Below the pieces are notes generated by a model, which saw only the letters and a program-made list of their open reading frames with translations, was not told the origin of the DNA and did not search any database. 64,000 bases of DNA from Sphingobium boeckii (lineage in GTDB: Bacteria > Pseudomonadota > Alphaproteobacteria > Sphingomonadales > Sphingomonadaceae), in contig NZ_JACIJC010000001.1 of NCBI RefSeq assembly GCF_014199215.1, positions 932,001-996,000 of the forward strand. The letters run 5' to 3'. Shown in pieces: positions 34,533-47,883 of the stretch (positions within the stretch are counted from its first letter, which is position 1; each line of letters opens with the position of its first letter). The position numbers and the translations under genes are program-made.

Positions 34533-35093
34533 CTAACCCTTGGTTGCGAAAACGCCGTATCGCTCTCGCCATGCCGCCACCTCATCTCTCAAATGTGGCG
34601 GTGCAGCGCCTCCCGATATGACGAGACTGGCAACGCAATCCTCCGGGTGCATCAACATTTTCTTGGTTCCGTCGCTGAACCACACGGGCACCAGCCGATC
34701 GCACAGGACGTCGAGAATGGATGATGCCATACCATTTTCGATCGCCTTGCTACCAGGGTGCATGCGGACCATGATCGAGACGCCTTCGAAGCAGTTGCTC
34801 GGGTCGCGCACAAAATCGAGCGAAACCAAAATGCCGGACCGGTCCGGACGGGCGTCATCGGGCATTCCCGCAATCCTCCGCCAGGCACAAAACCATGTCC
34901 GGCAGATGTGCGGACGCGCGGCGTGAATATTGCAGCCGTGCAAGGCGAGATGAACGCAGGGCCGTCCAGCCGGTTTTTCGAACTCGGGCGTATCCACTGT
35001 GAGAACGGTGCAGCACATCGTGCACGCGCCGCAATCGCGATCGCCAAGGACCGGCCCCAGCAGATCAGTTTCCAGGGATTTCTCTGTGGGCAT
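34533..35093 (-). CDS. Cysteine-cluster protein (YkgJ-like, putative metal or Fe-S binding)
   Basis: A 186-residue protein when started at the ATG at 35093; the frame extends upstream without protein-like sequence. Cysteines cluster in the N-terminal half: Cys21, 24, 27 and 28 (CGACTMCC), then Cys46 (RPCVHL), Cys54 (HGCNIH), Cys64 and Cys69 (ICRTWFC). This is the spacing of the YkgJ-type CxxCxxCC family, thought to bind zinc or an iron-sulfur cluster. The role is unknown. It converges with the NodT gene and is not obviously part of the pump. Confidence 0.7.
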   Translation of the reverse strand: MPTEKSLETDLLGPVLGDRDCGACTMCCTVLTVDTPEFEKPAGRPCVHLALHGCNIHAARPHICRTWFCAWRRIAGMPDDARPDRSGILVSLDFVRDPSNCFEGVSIMVRMHPGSKAIENGMASSILDVLCDRLVPVWFSDGTKKMLMHPEDCVASLVISGGAAPPHLRDEVAAWRERYGVFATKG

Positions 35094-35533
35094 CCAAGCC
35101 CGGTGCCTCCGCGTCCCCGAGAATACAAGAGGCACAAGCAAATGATGGCCGCGTCCGCTATCCCATCCGAGGTCGAGACCGCTTCGGACGCCCACCTTTG
35201 ATAGCCTGTCCCAGGAGCCACGGTCTGCTTTTGAAAGCTGAAACTCAAGGTCGACCGCCTTTTACTGATGGCCCCCCGTGGAATCAGCGCCCCTCTCCAG
35301 CCACCGCTTCGGATCGATAAATGAGCGACTAGCCGTGATGCCGGCCTACCTTGCCTGCCGTCCCGACCTCGGCGTTCCCAGTTTCGCGCCATATCCAGCC
35401 GTCTGGCATGGTCTCCTCATCAGAAGGAGGCCTGAGATAACGTATGCATTGCCACACCGCAAAAAGGGAAATTTGTCCCAGGAGAGCAATCCGCACGGCG
35501 CTGGTGCTCTCAAACCGCCGCAACGCGACGAAA
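35094..35533. other. Intergenic region with dispersed-repeat copy
   Basis: About 440 bases with no supported gene. A degenerate copy of the dispersed repeat lies at 35211-35258 (CCCAGGAGCCACGGTCTGCT, then AGGTCGACCG). The remaining open frames are short and lack ribosome sites. Confidence 0.45.
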
Positions 35534-35566
35534 TTATGCGCGCGCCGGAGGATGGCGCGCGCATAA
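35534..35566 (-). terminator. Strong rho-independent-type hairpin after the Gly/Ala-rich gene
   Basis: A perfect 13-bp stem (arms TTATGCGCGCGCC and GGCGCGCGCATAA) with a 7-base loop. On the minus strand the stem is followed by TTT, just beyond the stop at 35587, so it should end that transcript. Confidence 0.75.
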
Positions 35567-35586
35567 ACCTGCTCTCGAGAGTTCTC

Positions 35587-36483
35587 TTATTGGTTCGACC
35601 TCGCCTCGCGGCCCGCTGCCCGGGCTTTGGGAGCCTGCGCGTCACCTGCCGGTTCGGTGGCAGCGGCCTTTTCCTGCTGCTTGGCTTGCTCCTTCACATC
35701 CGCTTTGCCCATGCCCGAGACGAGCGCATTGCCGGTGCCGGAGAAGTTCGCGGCGGGAAGGGATGCGGTGCGATCGCCGACGCTCATCAGCACTTGCTGA
35801 ACGACGCCGTTTCCGCTGGTGCGCACATCCTGCACGGTGCCGATCACCCGACCCCGACCATCCAGCACGGCCATGCCGGGTTGAACCGCAAACATGCCCA
35901 CGCCGTTTGCGGCACCCGATCCGGCCAGCGCTAATTGGCCGAGGTCACCTTGCGCCGAGCCAGCGCCAGTCGCGCTGCCAGACACAGCACCGGATACAGC
36001 ACCCGCCGAACCCGCGGCACGGGAGACGGCATTTCTGCCGCCGCTCACGGTGTCGCGGGCCTTGTCTGCGGCCTGGCCTGCCGTGCCACGTGCCGCTCCG
36101 ACCGTCTGTGCGGCCGTATCGCGTACGAAATCGGTGCCCACCGCTTGGGCCGCGACACTGCTTCCAGCCGAACCCGAGGCGCTGCCATTGGTAGAGCCAG
36201 AGAGGGTGTTACCGATAATATTGGCGTCTCCGCCAGCATTGCCGTTGGCACTGCGGCTGGCCCGCGTGTCCACCCTGGCCGTTCCAGTGCGGCGATCGAC
36301 GCTGCGCTCGATCCGGGTTTCGCCCATAGTACTGCCCATGCCGCCGAGTGAGCCGGTGACGCCACCGAGCGTGCCGCCCAGATTGCCGCCAAGACCGCCG
36401 CCGCCGCCCAGAAGCTGTGCAGAGGCAGGGACCGCAAGGGCCATGACGCTGAGGATGCTCGTGCCTGTCAGAAAAATCTTCAT
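35587..36483 (-). CDS. Secreted Gly/Ala/Ser-rich low-complexity protein
   Basis: A 298-residue protein with a Sec signal (ILSVMALAVPASAQ), a GGGGGLGG-type glycine run, then long Ala/Ser/Gly stretches (for example SGSTNGSASGSAGSS and SGAVSGAVSGSATGAGSAQG) and a folded-looking segment near residues 195-245 (GMAVLDGRGRVIGTVQDVR, GVVQQVLMSVGDRTASLP) that resembles a PRC-barrel-like beta unit. The end is charged. GGGAG precedes the ATG at 36483. A cell-surface or periplasmic structural role is possible. It follows the S8 protease on the same strand, with 79 bases between. Confidence 0.7.
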   Translation of the reverse strand: MKIFLTGTSILSVMALAVPASAQLLGGGGGLGGNLGGTLGGVTGSLGGMGSTMGETRIERSVDRRTGTARVDTRASRSANGNAGGDANIIGNTLSGSTNGSASGSAGSSVAAQAVGTDFVRDTAAQTVGAARGTAGQAADKARDTVSGGRNAVSRAAGSAGAVSGAVSGSATGAGSAQGDLGQLALAGSGAANGVGMFAVQPGMAVLDGRGRVIGTVQDVRTSGNGVVQQVLMSVGDRTASLPAANFSGTGNALVSGMGKADVKEQAKQQEKAAATEPAGDAQAPKARAAGREARSNQ

Positions 36484-36562
36484 TTCAAATCTCCCAGATG
36501 AACCGCTCGTGGGAGACAACGGAGGCCACTCTGGATTTAATCCCGGCTCTCGCAAAAAAGTG

Positions 36563-37849
36563 TCAGCGCGTGGCGCATGGGCCGCAGATCAGGCCGCGGC
36601 CAAACATCTTGTCTTGGCCCTTGGCGCCGAGATCCTGCGCTTCGGCATCGAGCGCTTTGATCGCCGTGTTGCGGCGCGCGGGAGCCTGCAGTGGATAATG
36701 CTGGGCCAGACGGGCAGCAACGAGAGGAACGGCATAAGAGGTGCCTCTCACGCGCGCAGTTTTGCCGCTTAAGGCAGCGACCAGCATATCGGCCCCGGGC
36801 GCGGCATAATCGAGATGTGCGGCGCGTCCGGCCTCAGGCAAGGCGCGGCCGCGCCCGTCGATGCCGGTGACGGCGATCACCCCCTGGTAGGATGCAGGAT
36901 AGACCGGCGGGGCAGCAGGACCGTCATTGCCGACCGCAGCGACGATGATCAGCCCTTTGGCCTGCGCGCTGGCCACGGTCTTGCCAAGCAGCGGATTGGC
37001 CGGACCCACAAGGCTGATCGTGGCGATCGGGACGCCGCGCTGGACGAACCAGCCCAGAGCCCGCGCGATGGCCGTCGCATTGCCGCCCGCAACATCATTG
37101 CCATAGACGTCGGCCGCCAACAGGGATTTGCCCTGCGCAGCCCCGCGCACCGCCCCCGATCCGATCAATAGCGAAGCGATCGCCGTACCATGCGCACTCG
37201 CCGATGGCGCGCCACGGGCAAAGCCCTTGGCCTCGATGGCACCCCTGATCGCCGGATGCGCGGCGACGCCGCCGTCGATCATGCCAATCGCGGGCCTCGC
37301 GACCGGACGGCTGCTGGCCGTCTGTACACCGGCCGCAATTACGGTCAGCGCGAGGCCACTTGGCCAATAAAGCGTGTCAGCGCTGATATCCGCTCCCGGC
37401 ATCTGCTTGCGCAGCGCTTTGATCGCATTACCAAGGGATTGCCCGTTGGGCACCGCGAGCCGCACCAATTCTATGTCGACACCTTCGATCGTTTCGCGCC
37501 CGATCGCCGCAAAGCCGGCCCGCGCGGCGTTCGCGACATCGGCCTCACTGGGATCGGTCAGGATCAATACGCCACTCACTGCCGGATTGCGCCGGTCATC
37601 AAATTCCACAATTCCGCGATTGGCACGGACCAGCGATTCCAGCCGGTCCATCCTGACATCCGTCAGCCGCCGGCTCACATCTCCGCCGGGCAGGCGGTCG
37701 AGATCAGGCAGGGGCAGCCGGTCCAGCGCAGTGCCGATCACCCCACCGGGCGCGACGATCTGTGCCGCCAGCATTGTGGGAACGGCCGTCAGCACGAGCG
37801 GCAGTGCGAATCTTGCCCACCGGAGCGGCTTCTTCTTGGTCACACGCAT
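36563..37849 (-). CDS. S8 (subtilisin-like) serine peptidase, exported
   Basis: A 428-residue protein with a signal peptide (RFALPLVLTAVPTMLAAQ), a ~150-residue pro-region and a subtilase domain with the full triad: Asp192 (IGMIDGGV), His220 (SAHGTAIASLL) and Ser371 (RGTSYAVPLVAARL), plus oxyanion Asn308 (VGNDG). It cleaves proteins in the periplasm or outside the cell. The gene is divergent from an ECF sigma/anti-sigma pair with a perfect inverted repeat in between, so it is a likely target of that sigma factor and may take part in processing an exported partner such as the neighbouring Gly/Ala-rich protein; these links are inferred. Confidence 0.9.
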   Translation of the reverse strand: MRVTKKKPLRWARFALPLVLTAVPTMLAAQIVAPGGVIGTALDRLPLPDLDRLPGGDVSRRLTDVRMDRLESLVRANRGIVEFDDRRNPAVSGVLILTDPSEADVANAARAGFAAIGRETIEGVDIELVRLAVPNGQSLGNAIKALRKQMPGADISADTLYWPSGLALTVIAAGVQTASSRPVARPAIGMIDGGVAAHPAIRGAIEAKGFARGAPSASAHGTAIASLLIGSGAVRGAAQGKSLLAADVYGNDVAGGNATAIARALGWFVQRGVPIATISLVGPANPLLGKTVASAQAKGLIIVAAVGNDGPAAPPVYPASYQGVIAVTGIDGRGRALPEAGRAAHLDYAAPGADMLVAALSGKTARVRGTSYAVPLVAARLAQHYPLQAPARRNTAIKALDAEAQDLGAKGQDKMFGRGLICGPCATR

Positions 37850-37898
37850 CGTCTCTGTCCAGTTTCACTAAAATGTTTGTGCCTTTTGAAGATATGAC

Positions 37899-37930
37899 GG
37901 ATTAAACGGCTGGGATCATCCGTTTAATCC
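37899..37930. promoter_or_regulatory. Perfect 11-bp inverted repeat in divergent promoter, candidate ECF promoter pair
   Basis: GGATTAAACGG at 37899-37909 and CCGTTTAATCC at 37920-37930 are exact inverses around a 10-base spacer. Read on either strand, GGATTAA is followed 14 bases later by CGTTTA, an arrangement like the -35 and -10 elements of ECF sigma promoters. It lies midway between the S8 peptidase and sigma-factor genes, so both may be driven by the encoded sigma factor. It could instead bind a dimeric repressor. Confidence 0.6.
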
Positions 37931-37959
37931 TCAATGATCAAAGACTGGACCCCGGCCTG

Positions 37960-38448
37960 ATGGCGTTTGAACGCGATTTGCTGGCCTTGTTGCCGAGGCT
38001 TCGGCGTTTTGCTTTGAGCTTGTCGCGCGACGCCGCGGACGGCGATGATCTGTGCCAGGCATCGATCGAGCGCGCGCTGCGATCGAAGGATCAGTGGCAG
38101 GTCGGAACGAGATTGGATAGCTGGATGTACCGGATCATGCGCAACCTCTGGATCGACGAAGTCCGCGCCCGCACGCGCCGGGGGCAAACATTCGTCACCG
38201 AGGAGGCCGGACTGAGCGTGGGCGATGACGGCGACAAACGCACGGAGATGGCGGCGGAGATCGGCAATGTCGGCCGTGCCATGGAGAAGCTACCCGATGA
38301 GCAACGTGAGGTGATCGCGCTCGTTCTGGTCGAAGGCTTTGCCTATAAGGAGGCGGCTGAAATTCTGAACATTCCGATCGGTACACTGACATCGCGGCTG
38401 TGCCGCGGGCGGGATGCGCTGATGGCCCATCTGGGAGAGGCTGCATGA
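37960..38448 (+). CDS. ECF-type RNA polymerase sigma factor
   Basis: A 162-residue sigma factor made of region 2 (residues ~8-75: LLPRLRRFALSLSRDAADGDDLCQ, TRLDSWMYRIMRNLWIDEVR) and region 4 (~105-155: LPDEQREVIALVLVEGFAYKEAAEILNIPIGTLTSRLCRGRD). It would direct polymerase to a small regulon. Its last four bases overlap the anti-sigma start (ATGA), the usual coupling for an ECF factor and its inhibitor. The inducing signal is unknown. Confidence 0.93.
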   Translation: MAFERDLLALLPRLRRFALSLSRDAADGDDLCQASIERALRSKDQWQVGTRLDSWMYRIMRNLWIDEVRARTRRGQTFVTEEAGLSVGDDGDKRTEMAAEIGNVGRAMEKLPDEQREVIALVLVEGFAYKEAAEILNIPIGTLTSRLCRGRDALMAHLGEAA

Positions 38449-39137
38449 CGATCGACCCTGAAATGCTGATGGCCTTTGCGGATCACGAACTCGATCCTCT
38501 CAGCGCAAATCGCGTCGAAAAGCTGATTGCGGCGGACCCGGCGCTGGCCGCGCAGGTGGCGGCGCACCGTTCCCTGCGAACAAGATTAGAGGGCCATTTC
38601 GCGCCGGTGATCGCAGCACCGGTGCCCGACAGGTTGACGGATTTGCTGGATCTTCAGGTCGTACCCTTGGAAGCCGTGTCGAAAGCGCCGGTCTTTTTAC
38701 CGGCTCGGAGCCTTGTCGCGATGGCAGCCGCTCTCGTGATCGGTCTCATGCTGGGTCAGGTGATTGATCTGGGTACCCCCGCGCTGGTCGGAAGCCGGCA
38801 GGGCGAACTGGTCGCGCAGGGAGATTTGGCCAGATCCCTGAACACGCAGCTTGCATCCGCCCAGCCTGCCAGTGCCGCGACGCGCATCGGTCTGACATTT
38901 TGGGACCGGTCCGGCCAAATCTGCCGCACGTTCGAAGGCACATCTCTCTCAGGCATAGCGTGTCGTGTCAGTGGTAATTGGCAGCTCAAGCGCGTGATTG
39001 CGGGGGAGAAAAAGGCGGGCGAGGGTTATCGTCAGGCCAGTAGTGGCGAATTGATGGACGCCGCCCAAGCCATGATGGCTGATGATCCGTTGGACGCCGC
39101 AGGGGAGCGGATGGTCAGAAACAGCGGCTGGCAATGA
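38445..39137 (+). CDS. Membrane anti-sigma factor
   Basis: A 230-residue protein. The cytosolic N-terminal part (residues ~1-80: MLMAFADHELDPLSANRVEK, LIAADPALAAQVAAHRSLR) matches the anti-sigma helix bundle. A single membrane segment at about 93-112 (LVAMAAALVIGLMLGQVIDLG) leads to a ~115-residue periplasmic domain. No HxxxCxxC zinc motif is present, so it belongs to the zinc-free anti-sigma class. It should hold the preceding ECF factor until a periplasmic signal or proteolysis frees it. Confidence 0.88.
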   Translation: MTIDPEMLMAFADHELDPLSANRVEKLIAADPALAAQVAAHRSLRTRLEGHFAPVIAAPVPDRLTDLLDLQVVPLEAVSKAPVFLPARSLVAMAAALVIGLMLGQVIDLGTPALVGSRQGELVAQGDLARSLNTQLASAQPASAATRIGLTFWDRSGQICRTFEGTSLSGIACRVSGNWQLKRVIAGEKKAGEGYRQASSGELMDAAQAMMADDPLDAAGERMVRNSGWQ

Positions 39138-39385
39138 TCGCAAGACGACGACAGCAGATATAGATCAATGGTTGAGAACCATTGGCCAGATATTCGATCC
39201 TGGGTGCAGTCCGCGTCTATTGCTGTCGTGCCTGTCTCATCACGATCCGTTCGTTCGGGAGCAGACAGAAAAACTTCAAGACACAACATTTAGCGAGCGG
39301 CCATGAAATATGCCGCGGACTGGCACACCGAGCGGACGCAGATCTCAGCCCGTAGAGCTGTCACCATGTCCATCATATCGCCCAC

Positions 39386-39559
39386 CTAATGGCTGCCACG
39401 AGATCCCAAATGTCGCTGGGCGTAAATCGCCCATATTGTCGTCAAAAGGATCACTGCAGGAACGCCCGCGCCGTCATGCCATTGCCCGAGGAAAAAAGCC
39501 GACGCTGCGATTGTAAACGCGACCACCAAGAAAAACCAAACCGGCGGACGCTGTGTCAT
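39386..39559 (-). CDS. Small membrane protein, 57 residues
   Basis: The start at 39559 has an AGAGG site nine bases upstream and yields MTQRPPVWFFLVVAFTIAAS, then a second hydrophobic stretch (GVPAVILLTTIWAIYAQRH). Two membrane helices with a short basic tail are predicted. No family recognised. Confidence 0.45.
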   Translation of the reverse strand: MTQRPPVWFFLVVAFTIAASAFFLGQWHDGAGVPAVILLTTIWAIYAQRHLGSRGSH

Positions 39560-39996
39560 AATTGCCATCCTCTGAGCGGATCTGCAAAAACATAGCCCAA
39601 AACCAGGTTTCTGCAACAATCGTATTTAACCTTTCATTCAAAACGCCAGGCGCGTTCGCCAGCAGCTGGGATGCAAATGGATCGGCCGGCCAGGCCCGCC
39701 TTTGACCACAGGGCTACAAACCGGACGCATGAATGCACCGCAAACGGCAAGATCGGCTTAGCGACAGGTGAAACAGAAAAGCGCGAACTTGGTACATCCA
39801 TTTGTGTTTTCACGCTCAAACTGATGAGAGTTCGAAAATGCACTTTTTTTCGAGGAAAGTTGAAGTTTGTTCAAACGTTGCGCCATCGGTGGTTCAATGT
39901 CGGTGACCGGAAAAATAGGCAGGGAGGCAGTGCGAATGACGGTTGATCGCTACGGAGAGGGGAGAGAGACCTTCGGGCGTGGCTGCTCAGCCAGCG
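39560..39996. other. Intergenic region, nothing recognised
   Basis: The bases between the small membrane gene and the recombinase relic show no ribosome site with a convincing frame. The 248 bases on the other side of the small gene (39138-39385) are likewise empty. Confidence 0.4.
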
Positions 39997-40090
39997 CGAT
40001 ACTCGCTCGCGAGCAGCGGGATCGAATTCTGATAATCCCATGACACTTCTCCTACGACCATGATGGCCGCAGAAGGAACGCACCAAAAGA
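39997..40090 (-). pseudogene. 5'-end relic of a tyrosine recombinase like the one at 14041-14673
   Basis: A 94-bp block matches 14629-14722 with about ten differences. It covers the leader with its ribosome site and the first codons (MGLSEFDPAARERVS) in the same orientation, after which the frame runs into unrelated sequence. The catalytic part is absent. It marks a past insertion or recombination of a related element. Confidence 0.75.
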
Positions 40091-40401
40091 AGGCTGATTA
40101 ATGTGGGACGTTCGTCGAGCCTTTAGAAGCACCTAACAGCGGACGGAGATTTAACTCAGATAAACGGCGCGACTTCCGTTCTGAATCTTTTCATAACGGA
40201 AGGGGGGATGCCAGCCACTGCGACCGCACTCGGGACACGAATGGCCGAATCCCGCCCGAGTTGCGTGCTGTTTCGGAACAAAAAGGACGAAAAAACAAAG
40301 ATTAACAAAGTTTTGAATTGCGGCGAATCTGCTTGAGCTGGGCCTGAGACAGGAGTCGCAGGCGTGTTCGAGAGACAGTGCGACAGTTCAGGAGTTCTGC
40401 C
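40091..40401. other. AT-richer intergenic region before the second PEPxxWA-CTERM gene
   Basis: About 310 bases with no gene. An A-rich stretch (about 40278-40315) precedes the next gene and probably carries its promoter, though no clear -35/-10 pair stands out. Confidence 0.35.
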
Positions 40402-40947
40402 ATGAAAACACTACGTTCAATCGTTACGATAGCTTGTGCGACAACGATATTATTGGTGGGAGCTCCTGCCACCGCGGCCATCAAGCTCGTGGATGCCAGT
40501 TGCTCATTGGCCACTGGATGTGAGTTCGATGGCAATATTGCCCCTAATACCGTGCTTGAGACCCAGATTGCTTATAATGATGCGAAAAGCCCCGACATCG
40601 TTTTGAACTACCTGGGGAAAAGCGATTCTGGCTTTGGTGCCGTTACCGGTGGATCAATCGGTTCGGGAGAATGGACAGCGAGCGGCTTTGTCATTGATTA
40701 TATCGCCGTGAAATCCGGAAACCAGTTTATGCTTTATTCTGCCGCAGGCGATAACGGTTTTTATACCACGGACGGCCTGCAGAACGGCAAGAATAAAGGT
40801 TTGCCGGCACTTTCTCACATCGCGTTCTTCGGTCGTGCGGGCGCAGTGCCGGAGCCGGCTACTTGGGCCATGATGCTCGTCGGCTTTGGTGCCGTCGGGG
40901 GCGCGATGCGCTCCAAAAGCCGCAAGCGGGCGCCATCCTTCGTCTAA
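40402..40947 (+). CDS. PEPxxWA-CTERM sorting-domain secreted protein
   Basis: A 181-residue exported protein with a Sec signal (IACATTILLVGAPATAAIK), a mature region with two cysteines (CSLATGC) and the sorting tail VPEPATWAMM, LVGFGAVGGA and basic RSKSRKR. The ATG at 40402 follows CAGGAG. The mature region differs from that of the other tailed protein at 5647-6486. An exosortase encoded elsewhere should process it. A hairpin terminator follows directly. Confidence 0.85.
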   Translation: MKTLRSIVTIACATTILLVGAPATAAIKLVDASCSLATGCEFDGNIAPNTVLETQIAYNDAKSPDIVLNYLGKSDSGFGAVTGGSIGSGEWTASGFVIDYIAVKSGNQFMLYSAAGDNGFYTTDGLQNGKNKGLPALSHIAFFGRAGAVPEPATWAMMLVGFGAVGGAMRSKSRKRAPSFV

Positions 40948-40970
40948 AGAACCATATCGTGCGAGAATAT

Positions 40971-41002
40971 GAAGCCGCCGGTTCCCTCCGGCGGCTTCTT
41001 TG
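40971..41002 (+). terminator. Rho-independent terminator of the second PEPxxWA-CTERM gene
   Basis: A perfect 11-bp stem (GAAGCCGCCGG and CCGGCGGCTTC) with a 6-base loop followed by TTTG, 23 bases after the stop. Confidence 0.8.
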
Positions 41003-41658
41003 TGTGCACGAGCCTTGCTGAGTTCGGTCGGCGAGTTAGCTGGCGGGGATAGGGGTGACGGTTCAGCACCTTTGCTCGGCGGGAAACCAGACTCAAAAAT
41101 CGGTTTATCCGCTCTCCAAAATTGACGAGCGCGACCTCCGCATTATGCGCAAGCTGCAATTGCGTGTCAGTTCTTGGTCGCGTCGTTCGGCGCCTCAGCC
41201 GTGCTGATCATGCTCACCGAACTTACATTGATGTCGCAATATTGCGGATTGGCCGTCTGCCCGAGCCAGCCCGTCTAGGCTATTCGCTTTGCTTTTTCAG
41301 CCGTCTCCGCCAGCATCGTTTCATATTCGTCGGCCCCGTAAATTTCCTTCGTGGCATCACGCAGTTTCTTATTGTCATCCTTCCACCCTAGCGTTTTGGC
41401 GAACGAGGCGTCGGTACCGAGCGCCGTAAAAGCGAGTCAGCAGGAATCGATCGCGAGCGCGCAATTGAGCCTTGCGGCCGACGCTCAGGGCCAAGGGGCG
41501 ATGTCCTGCGATTCGATCCCACAAATAACCCGCAGGTTGCCCGACCATCGGTCATGCTCCATTCCCTTCTAGAGGAAAATTTGTACTGCGGCGGCAAGCC
41601 AAACCCAAGGCCATTAGTCGCGTTGAAGCCGCTTACCATTATCGGAATTGTCTGAGAG
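41003..41658. other. Mostly non-coding stretch with a gene fragment
   Basis: About 650 bases between the terminator and the metal-efflux operon end. Apart from the minus-strand fragment at 41275-41436 I see no gene. Frames on the plus strand here are short and have no ribosome site. Confidence 0.4.
41275..41436 (-). pseudogene. Fragment of an unidentified protein gene
   Basis: A frame closed at both ends reads LGTDASFAKTLGWKDDNKK, LRDATKEIYGADEYETM and LAETAEKAKRIA before a TAG. It has a convincing lysine-rich helical protein composition but no start codon at a sensible place. In the same frame after the TAG another protein-like run (NPQYCDINVSSVSMISTAEA) continues, so the TAG may be a later nonsense change. 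No family recognised. Confidence 0.3.
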
Positions 41659-46104
<4,446 letters not shown>

Positions 46105-46105
<1 letters not shown>

Positions 46106-47385
46106 CAGCGGTTCTCCGCACTGGCGATGAGGGAAGCGTGGCGACCGGTCAGCCGGTCAAGGCGCACGCCGTCGAGATGGTAACGGCGAAAGAGTTCGAC
46201 GCGCCGCGTGCGGGCGTCGATCACGGCTTGCTGGGCCTGAGCCACTTCCAGGAAAGTGAAGGCGGTGCCGCCCCGGTTGAACCCGTCGCGCACCAACACG
46301 ACCGCGCGCTCGGCGCTGGGCAACAGCTCGCGGTCGATCCTGCCGATCTCGCTGGCGATCGCGGCCCGCTGCGCCACCAGGCGGTCGATTTCGCGCTTGC
46401 GCTCGACCCGCATCACAGCGAGTTCGGCTTCCGCCGCCAGCCGCTCTGCCTGGGCGCGCTCGACGTTGCCACGATTGGCCTGACGACCGCCGAGCGGGAT
46501 CGAGCCGCCGACCACCAGCGCCACTTCATTACCCTGCCCGAAATGCCGGACTCCCGCGCGCACAGTGGGATCGGCGACGCTATTGGCCTCGACCAGGCGG
46601 ATACGTGCATCGGCCGCTTCGCGTTCCGCCTCGATCAGCGCCAGATCGACAATGCTGGCGTCGCCGGTCGATTCTGCGGACACGGCCAGAAACGCGCTCC
46701 CGTTCACCCGGAAATCGGGTCCGCCGCCCCAAAATGCCGCCAGGCTCGCCCGTGCGATCCGCGCCGTCTCAATCGCCTGATCCAGCGCGATACGCGACTG
46801 CGCCACCGATGTGCGCGCGCGTTCGCCAGCAAATAGCGGGTCAAGCGCGCGCCCGACACGGCGGGTCACCTCGCGCTCAAGGCGCTCGGCGACGGCAAGG
46901 CGCTCCTTTGCGACTGGAACCGCCGCTTCAGCGGAGAGCATATCGACCCAGGCGGACTGAACCTGCGCCAGCAGATCGAGCATGCGAAGCCGACCGCGCT
47001 GCTGGGCCACCTCAAGCTCCGAGCGCGCGGCGCCGATGCGTGCTTCGCGCTTGCCGCCACGTTCCCAGGTTCGTTCATACCATGCGGTGGTCTGGGATCG
47101 ATCGACTGGCGAGTATGGACCGGTGCCTGCGAAATCCTCGGCATCAACGCCGATCAAGTCGCGGGGGCGGACATCGGCTTGCCGGATGGAGGCTTCCGCT
47201 GCCTGCTGTTGCGCTGCCCGTACCGCGATGGACGGGTCAACGCTGGCAACGCGCGACAACGCATCGGTCAAGGTCAGATCCTGCGCGGCGGCTGGATGCG
47301 TAACGAACAGGAGAGCAGACGCGCAGCCGACAGCTAACGCGGAAAATAGGCGCGGGCGAACACGCGCATGGTCATGGTAAGGCAT
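46105..47385 (-). CDS. czcC: Outer-membrane channel of the heavy-metal efflux system (CzcC-like, TolC family)
   Basis: A 426-residue protein with a Sec signal (GCASALLFVTHPAAAQ) and two repeats of the outer-membrane factor fold (DLTLTDALSRVASVDPSI, AQSAWVDMLSAEAAVPVAK, then ALVVGGSIPLGGRQANRGNV and the Ala/Glu-rich helices after it). The ATG at 47385 is chosen because it opens directly into the signal peptide; the ribosome site is weak and a longer GTG-initiated form from 47433 cannot be excluded. Confidence 0.88.
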
Positions 47386-47442
47386 GAATTTTGGGTCTCG
47401 CGAGCAGGCGTGGAAAAGTCCCACGCCCGTCACGGGCGCGGG

Positions 47443-47883
47443 TCAGGCGCTGATCGTCAGATGCTTTGGCGGCCGGTCGTGACCCGATATTCGAAAGCTG
47501 GGCGGAGGCCGATCGGGCGACAGCGACGGCGCGTCGCCCAATAAGCTAATCGCCGCCATGTCGGCGGATGCGAGGACGATCAGGCCCGAACCGGTATCGC
47601 CATGGTGATGATGGCCGCCAGCGAGACGGTCGGATGATTCGGGTTCATTTTGATCTTCATGTCCGGCGTCCGGCGAATGGTGATCCTCCTCGCGCTCCAC
47701 ATCATGGGCGTCAGCGAGCGAAATATCGCTGAAGATCAGATGCTCATGAACGGGCGAAGCGCCGGGCGCATGCTGGATGCGGTCCATCGTGCTTGAGAAG
47801 GACGTGCCGGCAAATGCCAGTGTCAACGCGATGCAGAGCATAGCGCACACCTTATTCACCGGAATTAATCTCAAAAGCTGCAT
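47443..47883 (-). CDS. Exported His-rich protein heading the metal-efflux operon
   Basis: A 146-residue protein with an N-terminal hydrophobic leader (VCAMLCIALTLAFAGTSFSS) and a mature region rich in His, Asp and Glu (DAHDVEREEDHHSPDAGHED, GGHHHHGD, then a basic His-containing end). It is 57 bases upstream of the CzcC-like gene on the same strand. Small His-rich periplasmic proteins such as CzcI accompany czc operons and bind or sense metal; it is placed in that category by position and composition only. Confidence 0.65.
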   Translation of the reverse strand: MQLLRLIPVNKVCAMLCIALTLAFAGTSFSSTMDRIQHAPGASPVHEHLIFSDISLADAHDVEREEDHHSPDAGHEDQNEPESSDRLAGGHHHHGDTGSGLIVLASADMAAISLLGDAPSLSPDRPPPSFRISGHDRPPKHLTISA

